Assembly (NCBI RefSeq): GCF_002933295.1
Contig: NZ_PSSW01000002.1
Span: 62,001 to 126,000 of the forward strand
DNA: 64,000 nt
Reading direction: 5' to 3'
Origin: Marinobacter flavimaris
GTDB lineage: Bacteria > Pseudomonadota > Gammaproteobacteria > Pseudomonadales > Oleiphilaceae
This document shows positions 38,098-47,466 of the stretch, piece after piece; positions within the stretch are counted from its first letter, which is position 1; each line of letters opens with the position of its first letter. The notes under the pieces are model-generated. The model ran no database searches. It saw only the letters and a program-made list of their open reading frames with translations, and had not been told where the DNA came from. The position numbers were made by a program, and so were the translations under genes.

Positions 38098-40971
38098 TCA
38101 GGTCGTTTCGGCGGCCTCGTGGCGTTCGCGGAACAGCTGTTGCCAGTCGGTCTGGTCGCTCCAGATCTGCAGGCGCTCCATGGCCGAGAGCAGCTGGTCT
38201 TTCTGGTGCTCCAGATCCGGGGCAGAGCATTTGATCGCCGTTTCCAGATGGTTAGCTGCGGCCCTCAGTTCCGGTACGCCGCAGTAGCGGGTGGCGCCAT
38301 GGAGTTTGTGAACGCACTCCAGCAGCTCTTCCATATTGTCGTTGGTCCAGAGTTCCGGGATCCGCTCCCGATCCACGTGGACCTGTTCCAGCAGCATGCT
38401 GAACAGTTCTTCCGCCAGGTCAGCTTTGCCGGCGGCCAGCTGAATGCTTTCCTCGACGCTGACGCAGTCCTGCTGCATTTTGCGCGTTGATGGCCGCAGG
38501 GCCCGACGGGTGTCGCGAACTTCCGGCACGGGAAGCCGACCGTCGCTGCCGCTCTTCGGGCACACGTAGCCGGTGTACTCATGAATGATGTCGTTGAGCT
38601 GGCCACTGCTGATGGGTTTGGGCATGTAGCCATCGAAACCCTGCTTGGTCAGCCGTTCCTGCTCGTCCGACAGGGCATGGGCGGTCAGGGCAATGATCGG
38701 GGTCCGGTGATTGCCGGTATCCATCTCCCTCAGCCTGGCCGTGGTTTCCACACCGTCCATGCCGGGCATCTGCAGATCCATGAAGACCAGGTCGAAGGGT
38801 TTCTGTCTGGCCTTGCTCAGGGCTTCAAATCCGCTGGAAGCGCCCTCGGCGTCCAGTTGGCAGTCTTCCAGCAGGGTCATTACCAGCTTCAGGTTGGCGT
38901 CGTTGTCATCCACTGCCAGTACCCGGGGAACATTGGCGGTGGTCACTCGGTTGGCGGAAATCTCGTATTCGGGCACCCGCCCGCTGGAATTGATGCCGTG
39001 CACCAGCAGCAGAAGCTCGTCGTAGAGGGAATCGCGGCACACCGGTTTGGTGAGGTGGCCGCTGGCAAGCCCCGATAGTGGCGTGTCGTGAGTTTCCAGG
39101 GTGGGGGTCAGCAACAGTGTCCGGCAATCCCGTTCAATCTCCAGGGTACGGACAAGCCCGCAGTACTGGCTGGAATTGAGAAGGTGTCGGGTGATGCCCA
39201 GAATCGCTACGGCATAGCCCGCCTGGCTTTTCTGGGCCTCTTCAATGTGTTCCTGCAGGGCGCCCGGTGACGCTACCCGGTCGACCACCATGCCCCAGTC
39301 CCTTAACAGGTGTTCCACGGCCAGCCCGGTGGTTTTCTGTTGCTCCAGGTAAATGACCCTTTCCCCTCGCAGGGCATCCCTTGGGGCAATGGCTTCACCA
39401 CTGGTGGCAAGCTCCGAGGTTAGGGTAAACCAGAAGGTGGAGCCTTTACCCAGCTCGCTTTCGAGCCCGATCTTGCCCCCCATTTCTTCCACCAGACGCT
39501 TCGAGATGGCCAGCCCAAGGCCGGTGCCACCATATTGACGGGCGGTGGAGGCATCGGCCTGGCTGAAGGCGTTGAACAGGGATTGCTGTTGGGCCCGGGA
39601 GAGACCCACGCCGGAATCCGTGATGCTCAGGCGCAGGGTAACCCGGTTGGAATCGGTCTCTTCCTCTTCCAGGCTCGCCCGCAGGACTACCTCGCCGGTC
39701 TGGGTAAACTTGATGGCGTTGTTGACCAGGTTGGTGATCACCTGTTTGACCCGCAAGGGGTCACCCATGATGTTGTCCGGCACATCGTTGTAGACCAGTG
39801 GCACCAGATCCAGGTTCTTGGCATGGGCGGCCGGCGCCAGCATGACCATGACTTCCTCAACAATATCCCGCAACTGGAAGGGCACCCGGTCCAGGATCAG
39901 CTTGCCGGCCTCAATCTTGGAGAAGTCCAGGATGTCGTTGATGATGGTAAGCAGGATCTCCGAGGATTTCCTGATGGTGCTCAGATGGTCCCGCTGCTGC
40001 CGTGGCAGGGGGCTCTTCAGGAGCAGCTCGGTGAAGCCGATGATGCCGTTCAGCGGGGTGCGGATCTCGTGTGACATGTTGGCCAGGAACTCTGACTTTA
40101 TCCGGCTCGCTTCCAGCGCTTCCTTCCGGGCGAAATCCAGCTCGATGTTCTGGATTTCGATGGTTTCCAGGGTTTCCCGCAGATCTTCGGTGGCCTGGTC
40201 GATGTTCTGCTGCATTTCCGCCTGGGCCTTGCTCAGCTCTTCGGCCATGGCATTGAGGCCGGATTCCAGCTGTTCGAACTCCGGCCCGGCGCCGGTGTAG
40301 ACCCGGGTATCCAGCTTGCCTTCCTTGAGTTTGGCAACGGCCTCGTTCAGTTCGAATACCGGGTTGGTGAACGCACGGCTCAGTCGCAGGGCAATGGCCA
40401 TGCTGAGAATGACGCCCCCGAGAATGAGCAGCAGGGAAATAAGCAGGGCCTTGTACGTCTCTTTTTCGGTGCGGATATGGGACATTTCCACAACCACCCA
40501 GCCCAGAGGCTCCCGCAGATTCGACATGGACTGGCGGGCATCCGGGTCGAGCATGCTCTCGATCATCAGATCCTGCAGAAACACGGGGGTGATAAACCGG
40601 GTGCTGTTTTTTCGGGATATCCGGGTGGCGTGCTCGGCGGTGAGTTCGTCGGACTGCACGGTCTCCGAGCTTCCGGGCCCGGTGTGGAGCAGGCGGGAGC
40701 CGTCACTGCCAAAGAAGGTGATGGAACGCACGTCCTGCTCTTCCAGGAGGGCATTGGAGAGGCTGCTGAGGAGACTTCGGTTGGCAGTGAAAAGGCCGTA
40801 CTCGGAACCGGCCGCGAGCTGACGGGAGAGTGACTCGCCCCGGTCCTTCAGCAGACTTTCGATATTGTTGACCCAGCTGTAGGTGAAGAACAGCCCCAGC
40901 ATCAGGGTGGTCAGCAGGGTGGGAACCAGCGTCACCACTAAAACTTTCTTGCGAATGCCCCAACGTCGCAT
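38098..40971 (-). CDS. gacS: Hybrid sensor histidine kinase, GacS/BarA type
   Basis: A 957-residue membrane kinase with the GacS/BarA order. Transmembrane helices at about 9-31 and 175-197 flank a periplasmic sensor, followed by HAMP (about 198-250) and a coiled coil. HisKA has H301 in [13 protein letters not shown]. An ATPase domain, a degenerate receiver-like segment (about 560-680), a receiver with [12 protein letters not shown] and a C-terminal Hpt domain ([12 protein letters not shown]) complete it. GacS feeds phosphate to GacA to control RsmA-titrating small RNAs. Position beside cysM-rlmD-relA matches P. aeruginosa. I see no gacA or rsm RNA here. Confidence 0.93.
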   Translation of the reverse strand: MRRWGIRKKVLVVTLVPTLLTTLMLGLFFTYSWVNNIESLLKDRGESLSRQLAAGSEYGLFTANRSLLSSLSNALLEEQDVRSITFFGSDGSRLLHTGPGSSETVQSDELTAEHATRISRKNSTRFITPVFLQDLMIESMLDPDARQSMSNLREPLGWVVVEMSHIRTEKETYKALLISLLLILGGVILSMAIALRLSRAFTNPVFELNEAVAKLKEGKLDTRVYTGAGPEFEQLESGLNAMAEELSKAQAEMQQNIDQATEDLRETLETIEIQNIELDFARKEALEASRIKSEFLANMSHEIRTPLNGIIGFTELLLKSPLPRQQRDHLSTIRKSSEILLTIINDILDFSKIEAGKLILDRVPFQLRDIVEEVMVMLAPAAHAKNLDLVPLVYNDVPDNIMGDPLRVKQVITNLVNNAIKFTQTGEVVLRASLEEEETDSNRVTLRLSITDSGVGLSRAQQQSLFNAFSQADASTARQYGGTGLGLAISKRLVEEMGGKIGLESELGKGSTFWFTLTSELATSGEAIAPRDALRGERVIYLEQQKTTGLAVEHLLRDWGMVVDRVASPGALQEHIEEAQKSQAGYAVAILGITRHLLNSSQYCGLVRTLEIERDCRTLLLTPTLETHDTPLSGLASGHLTKPVCRDSLYDELLLLVHGINSSGRVPEYEISANRVTTANVPRVLAVDDNDANLKLVMTLLEDCQLDAEGASSGFEALSKARQKPFDLVFMDLQMPGMDGVETTARLREMDTGNHRTPIIALTAHALSDEQERLTKQGFDGYMPKPISSGQLNDIIHEYTGYVCPKSGSDGRLPVPEVRDTRRALRPSTRKMQQDCVSVEESIQLAAGKADLAEELFSMLLEQVHVDRERIPELWTNDNMEELLECVHKLHGATRYCGVPELRAAANHLETAIKCSAPDLEHQKDQLLSAMERLQIWSDQTDWQQLFRERHEAAETT

Positions 40972-41196
40972 ACCGTGTTCCTGAATTATTGCTTTTGTCC
41001 GCGCCGCAGAGCGGAAAACGTCCGTGTTAAGAATAGCTGATCCGGAACGGGATAACTGTGGTATCAGTCCCGACGGTACCGGAAAATCCCGTGTCGGATA
41101 TAGCCGCCGGTCATGGATATAGCGAGAAGCTGTATTGGGAGACCGGGGCGATAACGCGTATCATGCGAAGCCAAAAGTGTACCACAGGGTTATCAT

Positions 41197-42090
41197 ATGC
41201 ATTTTCCCACCATTGAAGATTATGTCGGGCACACCCCTCTGGTTCGCCTGCAGCGTCTCCCCGGTGAGACGAGTAACGTGATTCTGGCCAAGCTGGAAGG
41301 GAATAACCCCGCCGGCTCGGTGAAGGACCGCCCGGCTATCAGCATGATCCAGGAGGCGGAGCGTCGGGGCGACATCAAGCCGGGCGATACCCTGATCGAG
41401 GCGACCAGTGGCAACACCGGCATTGCCCTGGCCATGGCGGCTGCCATCAAGGGGTACCGGATGGTGCTGATCATGCCCGCGAACATGAGTGAGGAGCGTC
41501 GGGCATCCATGCGCGCCTATGGTGCGGAGATTGTCACGGTCACCAGGGAAGAGGGGATGGAAACTGCCCGTGACCTGGCCCTCAAGATGCAGGCGGAGGG
41601 CAAGGGCAGGGTGCTGGATCAGTTCAGCAACCAGGACAACCCTCTGGCGCACTACCGCACGACCGGTCCCGAGATCTGGGAGCAGACCGGGGGGCGTGTC
41701 ACCCATTTTGTCAGCTCCATGGGCACTACTGGCACCATCATGGGCGTGTCCCGTTACCTCAAGGAGCGCAACCCGGATATTCGCATTATCGGGCTTCAGC
41801 CCAAAGAAGGTGCGTCCATACCCGGGATACGTCGATGGCCCGAAGCCTACCTGCCGAAAATCTACGATGCCGCACGGGTGGACGAGGTGTTGGATGTTGG
41901 CCAGGAAGAGGCCGAAAACACCATGCGGGCCCTGGCTTCCGAGGAAGGCATTTTCTGTGGCGTCTCCTCCGGCGGTTCGATCGCGGCCGCGCTCAAGCTC
42001 TCGCAGCAGGTTGAAAACGCCATCATCGTGGCCATTATCTGTGACCGCGGCGACCGCTATCTATCCACCGGTGTATTTCCCGGCGCCTGA
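41197..42090 (+). CDS. cysM: Cysteine synthase B
   Basis: A 297-residue PLP enzyme that makes cysteine from O-acetylserine with sulfide or thiosulfate. The PLP lysine is K43 in [12 protein letters not shown], and the phosphate-binding loop is [12 protein letters not shown]. The [17 protein letters not shown] segment and the overall length fit CysM rather than CysK. AGGG lies about 7 bases before the ATG. It is divergent from the hybrid kinase across a 225-bp gap in which I see no clear promoter or RNA. rlmD follows after 26 bp. Confidence 0.95.
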   Translation: MHFPTIEDYVGHTPLVRLQRLPGETSNVILAKLEGNNPAGSVKDRPAISMIQEAERRGDIKPGDTLIEATSGNTGIALAMAAAIKGYRMVLIMPANMSEERRASMRAYGAEIVTVTREEGMETARDLALKMQAEGKGRVLDQFSNQDNPLAHYRTTGPEIWEQTGGRVTHFVSSMGTTGTIMGVSRYLKERNPDIRIIGLQPKEGASIPGIRRWPEAYLPKIYDAARVDEVLDVGQEEAENTMRALASEEGIFCGVSSGGSIAAALKLSQQVENAIIVAIICDRGDRYLSTGVFPGA

Positions 42091-42116
42091 ACACGATTCC
42101 ACCAAGAGACCCGAGT

Positions 42117-43466
42117 ATGAGCAGACGACGCAGGAAGGTTCTTCCAAAAGAGCCCGTGCGCTGTGAGATTGAGACCCTGAGCCATGACGGCCGGGGTATC
42201 GCCCGTCAGGATGGCAAGACCCAGTTTGTCGATGGCGCCCTTCCGGGCGAAACCGTGATGGCGAAAGTGGTGTCCAGTCGAAGCAAGTTCGACGAACTGC
42301 GCACCGAAGAGGTTCTGGAAGCCGCGCCGGATCGTCAGACGCCACCCTGCGAGTTTGCCGACCTGTGTGGCGGCTGTAGCCTGCAGCATATGAGTGGCGA
42401 TGCGCAGATCGCGTTCAAGGAGAATACCCTGCGGGAGCATTTTGCCCATTTCGGGGGCATCGAACCCGAGGAGTGGATTGAGCCACTGCGCTCGGAAGAG
42501 AGCCTCGGCTATCGCCGCAAGGCGCGCCTCGGGGTTCGTTACGTCAAGGCCCGGGAGTCTGTCCTGGTGGGGTTTCGGGAGAAACGCAACAGTTTCCTGA
42601 CCGACATCGACCGTTGTGTGGTGCTGGATCCCCGCATTGGCGACCGCATACTGCCCCTTCGAAATATGCTGCACGATCTGGACGCCTACAGCCGAATCGC
42701 CCAGGTGGAAGTTGCCTGTGGCGATGATGTGGCGGTAATGGTGTTCCGCAATATGGATGACCTGTCCACTGGTGACCGGGAGAAGCTCATTGCCTTCGGC
42801 CAGGCTCACGATTTGCATATCTACCTGCAGCCAAAAGGGCCCGATACCGTTCATCGGATCTGGCCCGAGTCCTCTGGCCGGGATGATGAGCGACTGAGCT
42901 ACAGGCTGGAAGAATTCGACCTGACCATGAAATTTCATCCCATGGACTTTACCCAGGTCAATGCAGGTATTAACCGTGCGATGGTACACAGGGCTGTGGA
43001 ATGGCTGGATATCCAGCCGGGTGAGCGTGTCCTGGATCTCTTCTGTGGTCTGGGGAACTTTACGCTGCCCCTGGCCCGAAGTGGCGGACAGGTTGTCGGC
43101 GTGGAGGGTGACGAGACCATGGTTGTCCGCGGTCGGGAAAACGCGGAACTAAATGGCCTGAACAATGTCGCTTTTCACGGTGCCGATCTGCACGGCGATT
43201 TCACTGGCCAGAGTTGGGCGAAGGAAGGATTCGACAAGATCCTGATTGATCCGCCCCGCTCCGGCGCTGAGGAAATCTGCAAGTACCTGACCGCCTTCGG
43301 TGCCCGGAAGATAGTCTATGTCTCCTGTAACCCGGCAACACTCGCGCGGGACGCAGGCGTTATGGTGCGCAATGGCTATCGCCTGGTGCGCGCAGGTGTG
43401 ATGGACATGTTTCCCCACACCACTCACGTGGAATCCATCGCGTTGTTCGAACGGGATTCCGACTGA
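42117..43466 (+). CDS. rlmD: 23S rRNA m5U1939 methyltransferase
   Basis: A 449-residue SAM-dependent RNA methyltransferase with an N-terminal TRAM domain (about 10-70) and a [4Fe-4S] cysteine set ([13 protein letters not shown] plus a later cysteine). The Rossmann domain has [15 protein letters not shown], and the catalytic cysteine lies in [11 protein letters not shown]. It methylates U1939 of 23S rRNA. Immediate neighbours cysM and relA are the conserved Pseudomonas context. Confidence 0.96.
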   Translation: MSRRRRKVLPKEPVRCEIETLSHDGRGIARQDGKTQFVDGALPGETVMAKVVSSRSKFDELRTEEVLEAAPDRQTPPCEFADLCGGCSLQHMSGDAQIAFKENTLREHFAHFGGIEPEEWIEPLRSEESLGYRRKARLGVRYVKARESVLVGFREKRNSFLTDIDRCVVLDPRIGDRILPLRNMLHDLDAYSRIAQVEVACGDDVAVMVFRNMDDLSTGDREKLIAFGQAHDLHIYLQPKGPDTVHRIWPESSGRDDERLSYRLEEFDLTMKFHPMDFTQVNAGINRAMVHRAVEWLDIQPGERVLDLFCGLGNFTLPLARSGGQVVGVEGDETMVVRGRENAELNGLNNVAFHGADLHGDFTGQSWAKEGFDKILIDPPRSGAEEICKYLTAFGARKIVYVSCNPATLARDAGVMVRNGYRLVRAGVMDMFPHTTHVESIALFERDSD

Positions 43467-43523
43467 AGATGCGGTGGGCAGTCAGGGATGGCTGCGGCAA
43501 CCATCAGGAATAACAAGACTGAT

Positions 43524-45761
43524 ATGGTAAAAGTTCGCGAAGATTACGCAATGACCGGCGACGGCCAGGTGGATATCGAGGGCTGGGTAAACCAGATAGC
43601 CTCGCAAACGCACCTGGACGACGCTGACCAGTTCCGGTTGGCCTGCGAAAAGGCAGCGGAAATCGATCTTCAGGCGTTCCGGCAGGATCGCCAGTGGGCA
43701 CCTGGTTCCAGCAGCTTCCGGATTGGCATCGAGATGGCCCAGGTTCTGGCGGAGCTGCACCTGGATCAGGCCAGTCTGGTGGCGGCGATTCTTTACCGCG
43801 CGGTGCGGGAAGAGCGTGTTCCGCTCGAGATGATCCGCAAGGAATTTGGCGACGAGGTGGCAGGCCTGATCAACGGTGTACAGCAGATGGCGGCGATTTC
43901 GTCCATCCACCACCCGCTGAAAGGGAACGTGCTGGGACAGAGTGAAGGCCAGTTGGACAATGTCCGCAAGATGCTCGTCACCATGATCGACGACGTCCGG
44001 GTTGCCCTGATCAAGCTGGCGGAGCGTACCTGCGCCATTCGGGCGGTAAAGGATGCTCCAGAAGAAAAGCGAATGCGCGTCGCCCGGGAAGTGTTTGATA
44101 TCTACGCACCCCTGGCACACCGGCTTGGCATTGGTCACATCAAGTGGGAGCTGGAAGATCTTTCTTTCCGGTACCTGCATGGTTCCGCCTACAAAAAGAT
44201 CGCCAAACTGCTGGACGAAAAGCGCCTGGATCGCGACGGTTACATCAAGCGGGTGATTGAAACCCTGCAGACCGAACTGAAAGCCTATGGCATTGAGGGC
44301 GAGCTGTCCGGACGTGCCAAGCACATCTACAGCATCTGGCGAAAAATGCGCCGGAAGGGCATCGACTTTTCCCAGGTTTACGATGTTCGCGCCGTGCGTA
44401 TCCTGGTTCCGGAGGTTCGCGACTGTTACGCCGCACTGGGTATTGTCCACACGCTGTGGCGCCACATCCCCAACGAGTTCGACGATTACATTGCCAACCC
44501 GAAGGAAAACGGTTACCAGTCCCTGCATACCGCCGTGATCGGGCCCGAGGGCAAGGTCATGGAAGTGCAGATCCGAACCCACACGATGCATGAGGAGGCG
44601 GAACTGGGCGTTTGTGCCCACTGGTTGTACAAGGGCATGGACAAAGGCAACAAGTCGACCGGCTACGATGCCAAGATCAACTGGCTGCGCCAGGTTCTGG
44701 AGTGGCAGGAGGAGCTGGGCGACCTGTCCGGGCTGGCCGACCACCTCAAATCCGATGTCGCATCGGATCGGGTGTATGTATTCACACCCGAGGGCCACGT
44801 GGTGGATCTGCCCCAGGGGGCAACGCCGGTGGATTTCGCCTACCGGGTTCACACGGAGATCGGTCACGCCTGCCGCGGTGCGCGGGTGAACAGCCGAATC
44901 GTTCCGCTGACCTATCCACTGAAAACCGGCGATCAGGTGTTTATCCTGACCTCCAACAACCCGGCCCCAAGCCGCGACTGGCTGAACCCGAGCCTTGGTT
45001 ACATTCAGACTTCCAAGGCACGCGCCAAGGTAACCCACTGGTTCAAACAGCAGGATCGTGGTCGCAATATCGTTGACGGTCGTGCCATTCTCGAGGACGA
45101 GTTCAGGCGTCTGTCCCTGTACGATGTAGATCTTGGTGAGCTTGCCAGGAAGGTTAATTACCAAAGTGCGGAGGACATGTTTGCAGCCACCGGAGCCGGT
45201 GACCTTCGCCCCACGCATGTCGCCAATGTGGCCCAGCAGATGCTGGAGCCCAAGTCCGAACAGCTGGATCTGAAACTCAGTGCTCAGCGCCGCAAGCCCT
45301 ACGATACCGAATCGGATATCCAGATCCTGGGTGTCGGCAAGCTCAAGACCCAGGTGGCTAAATGCTGCAAACCTCTGCCCGGTGACGCCATTGGCGGCTA
45401 CATCACCGTCGGCCGGGGCGTTACAGTCCACCGTCAGGACTGCCTGACGTTCCTGAACCTGCGTGAGTTCGAGCCCAACCGGATCATTGAAGTGAGCTGG
45501 GGTGGCCGGCCGGCGGCGGTCTATCCGGTTGATGTCGAGATTGAGGCTTACGACCGGTCCGGACTGCTGAGAGATATCACCCAGGTGCTGTCGGCCTCCA
45601 AGAGTGATGTCCTGTCCCTCAATACCCAGAGCAACAAGGACGAGAATACGGCCACCATGACCGTGACGGTCGAGATTTCCAGCCTGGAGCAGCTGGCGCG
45701 GTTGTTGGCGCAGATTCGCAACCTGCCCAATATCATTGATGTAAGGCGTAAACGCGGATGA
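43524..45761 (+). CDS. relA: GTP pyrophosphokinase RelA
   Basis: A 745-residue (p)ppGpp synthetase of the long RSH family, activated on ribosomes stalled with uncharged tRNA. The N-terminal hydrolase-like domain lacks the HDxxED motif (the matching stretch reads AAILYRAVREERV), as in synthetase-only RelA. The synthetase core includes GRAKHIYSIWRKM, YDVRAVRI and KENGYQSLHTAV. TGS (VYVFTPEGHVVDLP), zinc-finger-like (CCKPLPGDAIGGYI) and ACT domains follow. I prefer the ATG at 43524 (MVKVRED, the family start) over 43488. Its stop overlaps mazG by 4 bp. Confidence 0.97.
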   Translation: MVKVREDYAMTGDGQVDIEGWVNQIASQTHLDDADQFRLACEKAAEIDLQAFRQDRQWAPGSSSFRIGIEMAQVLAELHLDQASLVAAILYRAVREERVPLEMIRKEFGDEVAGLINGVQQMAAISSIHHPLKGNVLGQSEGQLDNVRKMLVTMIDDVRVALIKLAERTCAIRAVKDAPEEKRMRVAREVFDIYAPLAHRLGIGHIKWELEDLSFRYLHGSAYKKIAKLLDEKRLDRDGYIKRVIETLQTELKAYGIEGELSGRAKHIYSIWRKMRRKGIDFSQVYDVRAVRILVPEVRDCYAALGIVHTLWRHIPNEFDDYIANPKENGYQSLHTAVIGPEGKVMEVQIRTHTMHEEAELGVCAHWLYKGMDKGNKSTGYDAKINWLRQVLEWQEELGDLSGLADHLKSDVASDRVYVFTPEGHVVDLPQGATPVDFAYRVHTEIGHACRGARVNSRIVPLTYPLKTGDQVFILTSNNPAPSRDWLNPSLGYIQTSKARAKVTHWFKQQDRGRNIVDGRAILEDEFRRLSLYDVDLGELARKVNYQSAEDMFAATGAGDLRPTHVANVAQQMLEPKSEQLDLKLSAQRRKPYDTESDIQILGVGKLKTQVAKCCKPLPGDAIGGYITVGRGVTVHRQDCLTFLNLREFEPNRIIEVSWGGRPAAVYPVDVEIEAYDRSGLLRDITQVLSASKSDVLSLNTQSNKDENTATMTVTVEISSLEQLARLLAQIRNLPNIIDVRRKRG

Positions 45762-46615
45762 GCTATACCATCGAGGATCTGAAAACCCTGATGGCCAGGC
45801 TTCGGGATCCGGAGACGGGCTGTCCATGGGATACCAGGCAATCCTACAGGACCATCGTGCCGCACACGCTGGAGGAGGCCTACGAAGTCGCCGATGCCAT
45901 TGAGCGAGAGGATTACCCGCATCTGAAAGACGAGCTGGGGGACCTGCTGTTCCAGGTCATTTTCTACACCCAGCTTGGTCGGGAAGATGGCCATTTCGAT
46001 TTTGACGGTGTGGTCGATCATCTGGTGCGCAAACTGGTAAGGCGGCATCCACACGTTTTTCCGGAAGGGACCCTGGAAAGCAGCATTGATCCGGATAATC
46101 GGCCGGATGAGGCCTGGATCAAGGAAAGCTGGGAGCGCATCAAGGCCGAGGAGCGGGCAATGAAGCCGGCACCGGAAGCCAGCGCCCCAGTAAGTCGGCT
46201 TGACGGCATTGCCCGGACCCTGCCTGCAATGGCTCGGGCCGAGAAGCTCCAGAAACGGGCAGCCAGGCACGGTTTCGACTGGCCAAATGTTGGCCCGGTT
46301 TTCGACAAACTTCACGAGGAAATCGACGAGCTCAAGGAGGCGTGGGAAGCCGCACAGACGGGCGCCGGTGATCCCGATGCCGTTGAAGATGAGCTCGGCG
46401 ATCTCCTGTTCGTCTGTGTGAACCTGGCACGGTTCATGAAGGTTAACCCTGAGCAGGCACTCAATCGAACCAACCATAAATTCGACGCCCGGTTCCGGGC
46501 GATTGAACGTGTGCTGGAACGGGAGGGCCGCGATATGGACGAAGAATCTCTGGAGGCGCTGGATGCCGTGTGGCAGGCGGTGAAAGGCGTGGAGCGGGGA
46601 GAGAACGAGCACTGA
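45758..46615 (+). CDS. mazG: Nucleoside triphosphate pyrophosphohydrolase MazG
   Basis: A 285-residue protein with two tandem MazG helical domains (about 10-110 and 150-255). Each carries the metal-binding ExxE...ExxD pattern: LEEAYEVADAIE with DELGDLLFQVIF, and LHEEIDELKEAWE with EDELGDLLFVCV. It hydrolyses NTPs to NMP and pyrophosphate. The ATGA overlap with relA implies coupled translation; in E. coli MazG is linked to ppGpp levels in starvation. Confidence 0.96.
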   Translation: MSYTIEDLKTLMARLRDPETGCPWDTRQSYRTIVPHTLEEAYEVADAIEREDYPHLKDELGDLLFQVIFYTQLGREDGHFDFDGVVDHLVRKLVRRHPHVFPEGTLESSIDPDNRPDEAWIKESWERIKAEERAMKPAPEASAPVSRLDGIARTLPAMARAEKLQKRAARHGFDWPNVGPVFDKLHEEIDELKEAWEAAQTGAGDPDAVEDELGDLLFVCVNLARFMKVNPEQALNRTNHKFDARFRAIERVLEREGRDMDEESLEALDAVWQAVKGVERGENEH

Positions 46616-46751
46616 AAATGGCGGATCGGTAAGTACAATCCGTTACCAATTTTCTCGCCCCCGGACCGACGGCTTCGTCTACACTTCCGGAAACGGATGC
46701 ACAGTTTTCGTGCGCCGTGCGCCATCAATAAGATGCAGGAGTGAAGGCACC

Positions 46752-47096
46752 ATGAAAATCAAAGATCTGGTCAACTACTGGGACAAGCATGCACGTGGTC
46801 GGCTTACCCGAGACGCCTACTTCATGGCGTTGTCTGACCAGCATCACAAGCGTCTCGAGAAACTCGCAGCGCTCTATCCGATGAAGTCACCTCAGGATCT
46901 GATGCGGGATCTGATTTCTGCAGCACTGGACGAAATGGAGACCAGCTTTCCGTATGTTCAGGGCACCAAAGTGGTGGCGTACGACGAGGATGGCTTCGAG
47001 ATCTACGAAGATCAGGGCCTGACTCCCAAGTTTGTCAGCCTGAGCCAGAAGCACATCCAGCGCCTCAAGGCCCGTCAACTGGAATCAGTCGCCTGA
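46752..47096 (+). CDS. Small protein of unknown function, probable ribbon-helix-helix fold (paralogue A)
   Basis: A 114-residue acidic protein starting MKIKDLVNYWDKH. Residues 22-62 read as a short strand (AYFMAL), a helix (QHHKRLEKLAALYP) and a second helix (SPQDLMRDLISAALDEM). This is the strand-helix-helix pattern of ribbon-helix-helix proteins. A C-terminal tail of about 45 residues (VQGTKVVAYDEDGFEIYEDQGLTPKF) is absent from its neighbour. I align it without gaps to the facing gene over residues 1-67, with 22 identities counted by hand. Related small proteins occur in Pseudomonas with unreliable pilus-related names. Function is unknown; DNA binding is only inferred from fold. Confidence 0.7.
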   Translation: MKIKDLVNYWDKHARGRLTRDAYFMALSDQHHKRLEKLAALYPMKSPQDLMRDLISAALDEMETSFPYVQGTKVVAYDEDGFEIYEDQGLTPKFVSLSQKHIQRLKARQLESVA

Positions 47097-47101
47097 CGAC
47101 A

Positions 47102-47121
47102 CGGGCAGCGAAAGCTGCCCG
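47102..47121. terminator. Hairpin between the two convergent small genes
   Basis: CGGGCAGC and GCTGCCCG form a perfect 8-bp stem capped by a GAAA tetraloop, placed in the 32-bp gap between convergent stop codons. T-rich sequence follows on the plus side (CTATTTACTTGTCTTT). It probably serves as a shared terminator. Confidence 0.65.
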
Positions 47122-47128
47122 CCGCTAT

Positions 47129-47362
47129 TTACTTGTCTTTCCCTTCCAGCTTGTCCTTCAGTGGGCTCTGGCGTACCAGATCGTCCAGAGCTGCACCAAT
47201 CATGTCGTTCAGAATATCGCTTTCACTGCGGTCCGGGTAAAGTTCCGCCAGTGCGGCCACGCGTGCGGCATCTTCCAGCGGCAGGCGCAGGTTATAATCG
47301 TGGGTGCGCTCCACGGGCTCTTTTTGCTGTTCCCAGTGTTTGGGCAAATCAGTGACCTTCAT
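47129..47362 (-). CDS. Small protein of unknown function, probable ribbon-helix-helix fold (paralogue B)
   Basis: A 77-residue protein starting MKVTDLPKHWEQQ. It has the strand-helix-helix pattern YNLRLP, LEDAARVAALAELYP and SESDILNDMIGAALDDL, then a charged tail (KDKLEGKDK). The core aligns residue for residue with paralogue A, so the pair arose by duplication. The tail of about 45 residues in paralogue A is missing. It faces paralogue A and is divergent from ppc. The fold resembles antitoxin-like or transcriptional regulators, but no toxin gene is beside it. Function unknown. Confidence 0.7.
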   Translation of the reverse strand: MKVTDLPKHWEQQKEPVERTHDYNLRLPLEDAARVAALAELYPDRSESDILNDMIGAALDDLVRQSPLKDKLEGKDK

Positions 47363-47466
47363 GATAACTCCTTGCAGCTACAGGCTTGAATCGCCAATAG
47401 ACTTTCTCGACTGTTCCTTAGTATCGTAAGTTTACTTCGCCTCCGTCAATTCAAAAGGACGTCAAT

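Noticed and set aside
43482..45827. A 781-codon open frame on the minus strand opposite relA
   Set aside because: It mirrors relA over its whole length, its composition is that of an antisense high-GC shadow, and relA has full domain support.
46618..46660. Nested inverted repeats GAAAAT/ATTTTC and GGTAA/TTACC after mazG
   Set aside because: The stem is short with a large uneven internal loop and no T run; too weak to call a terminator.
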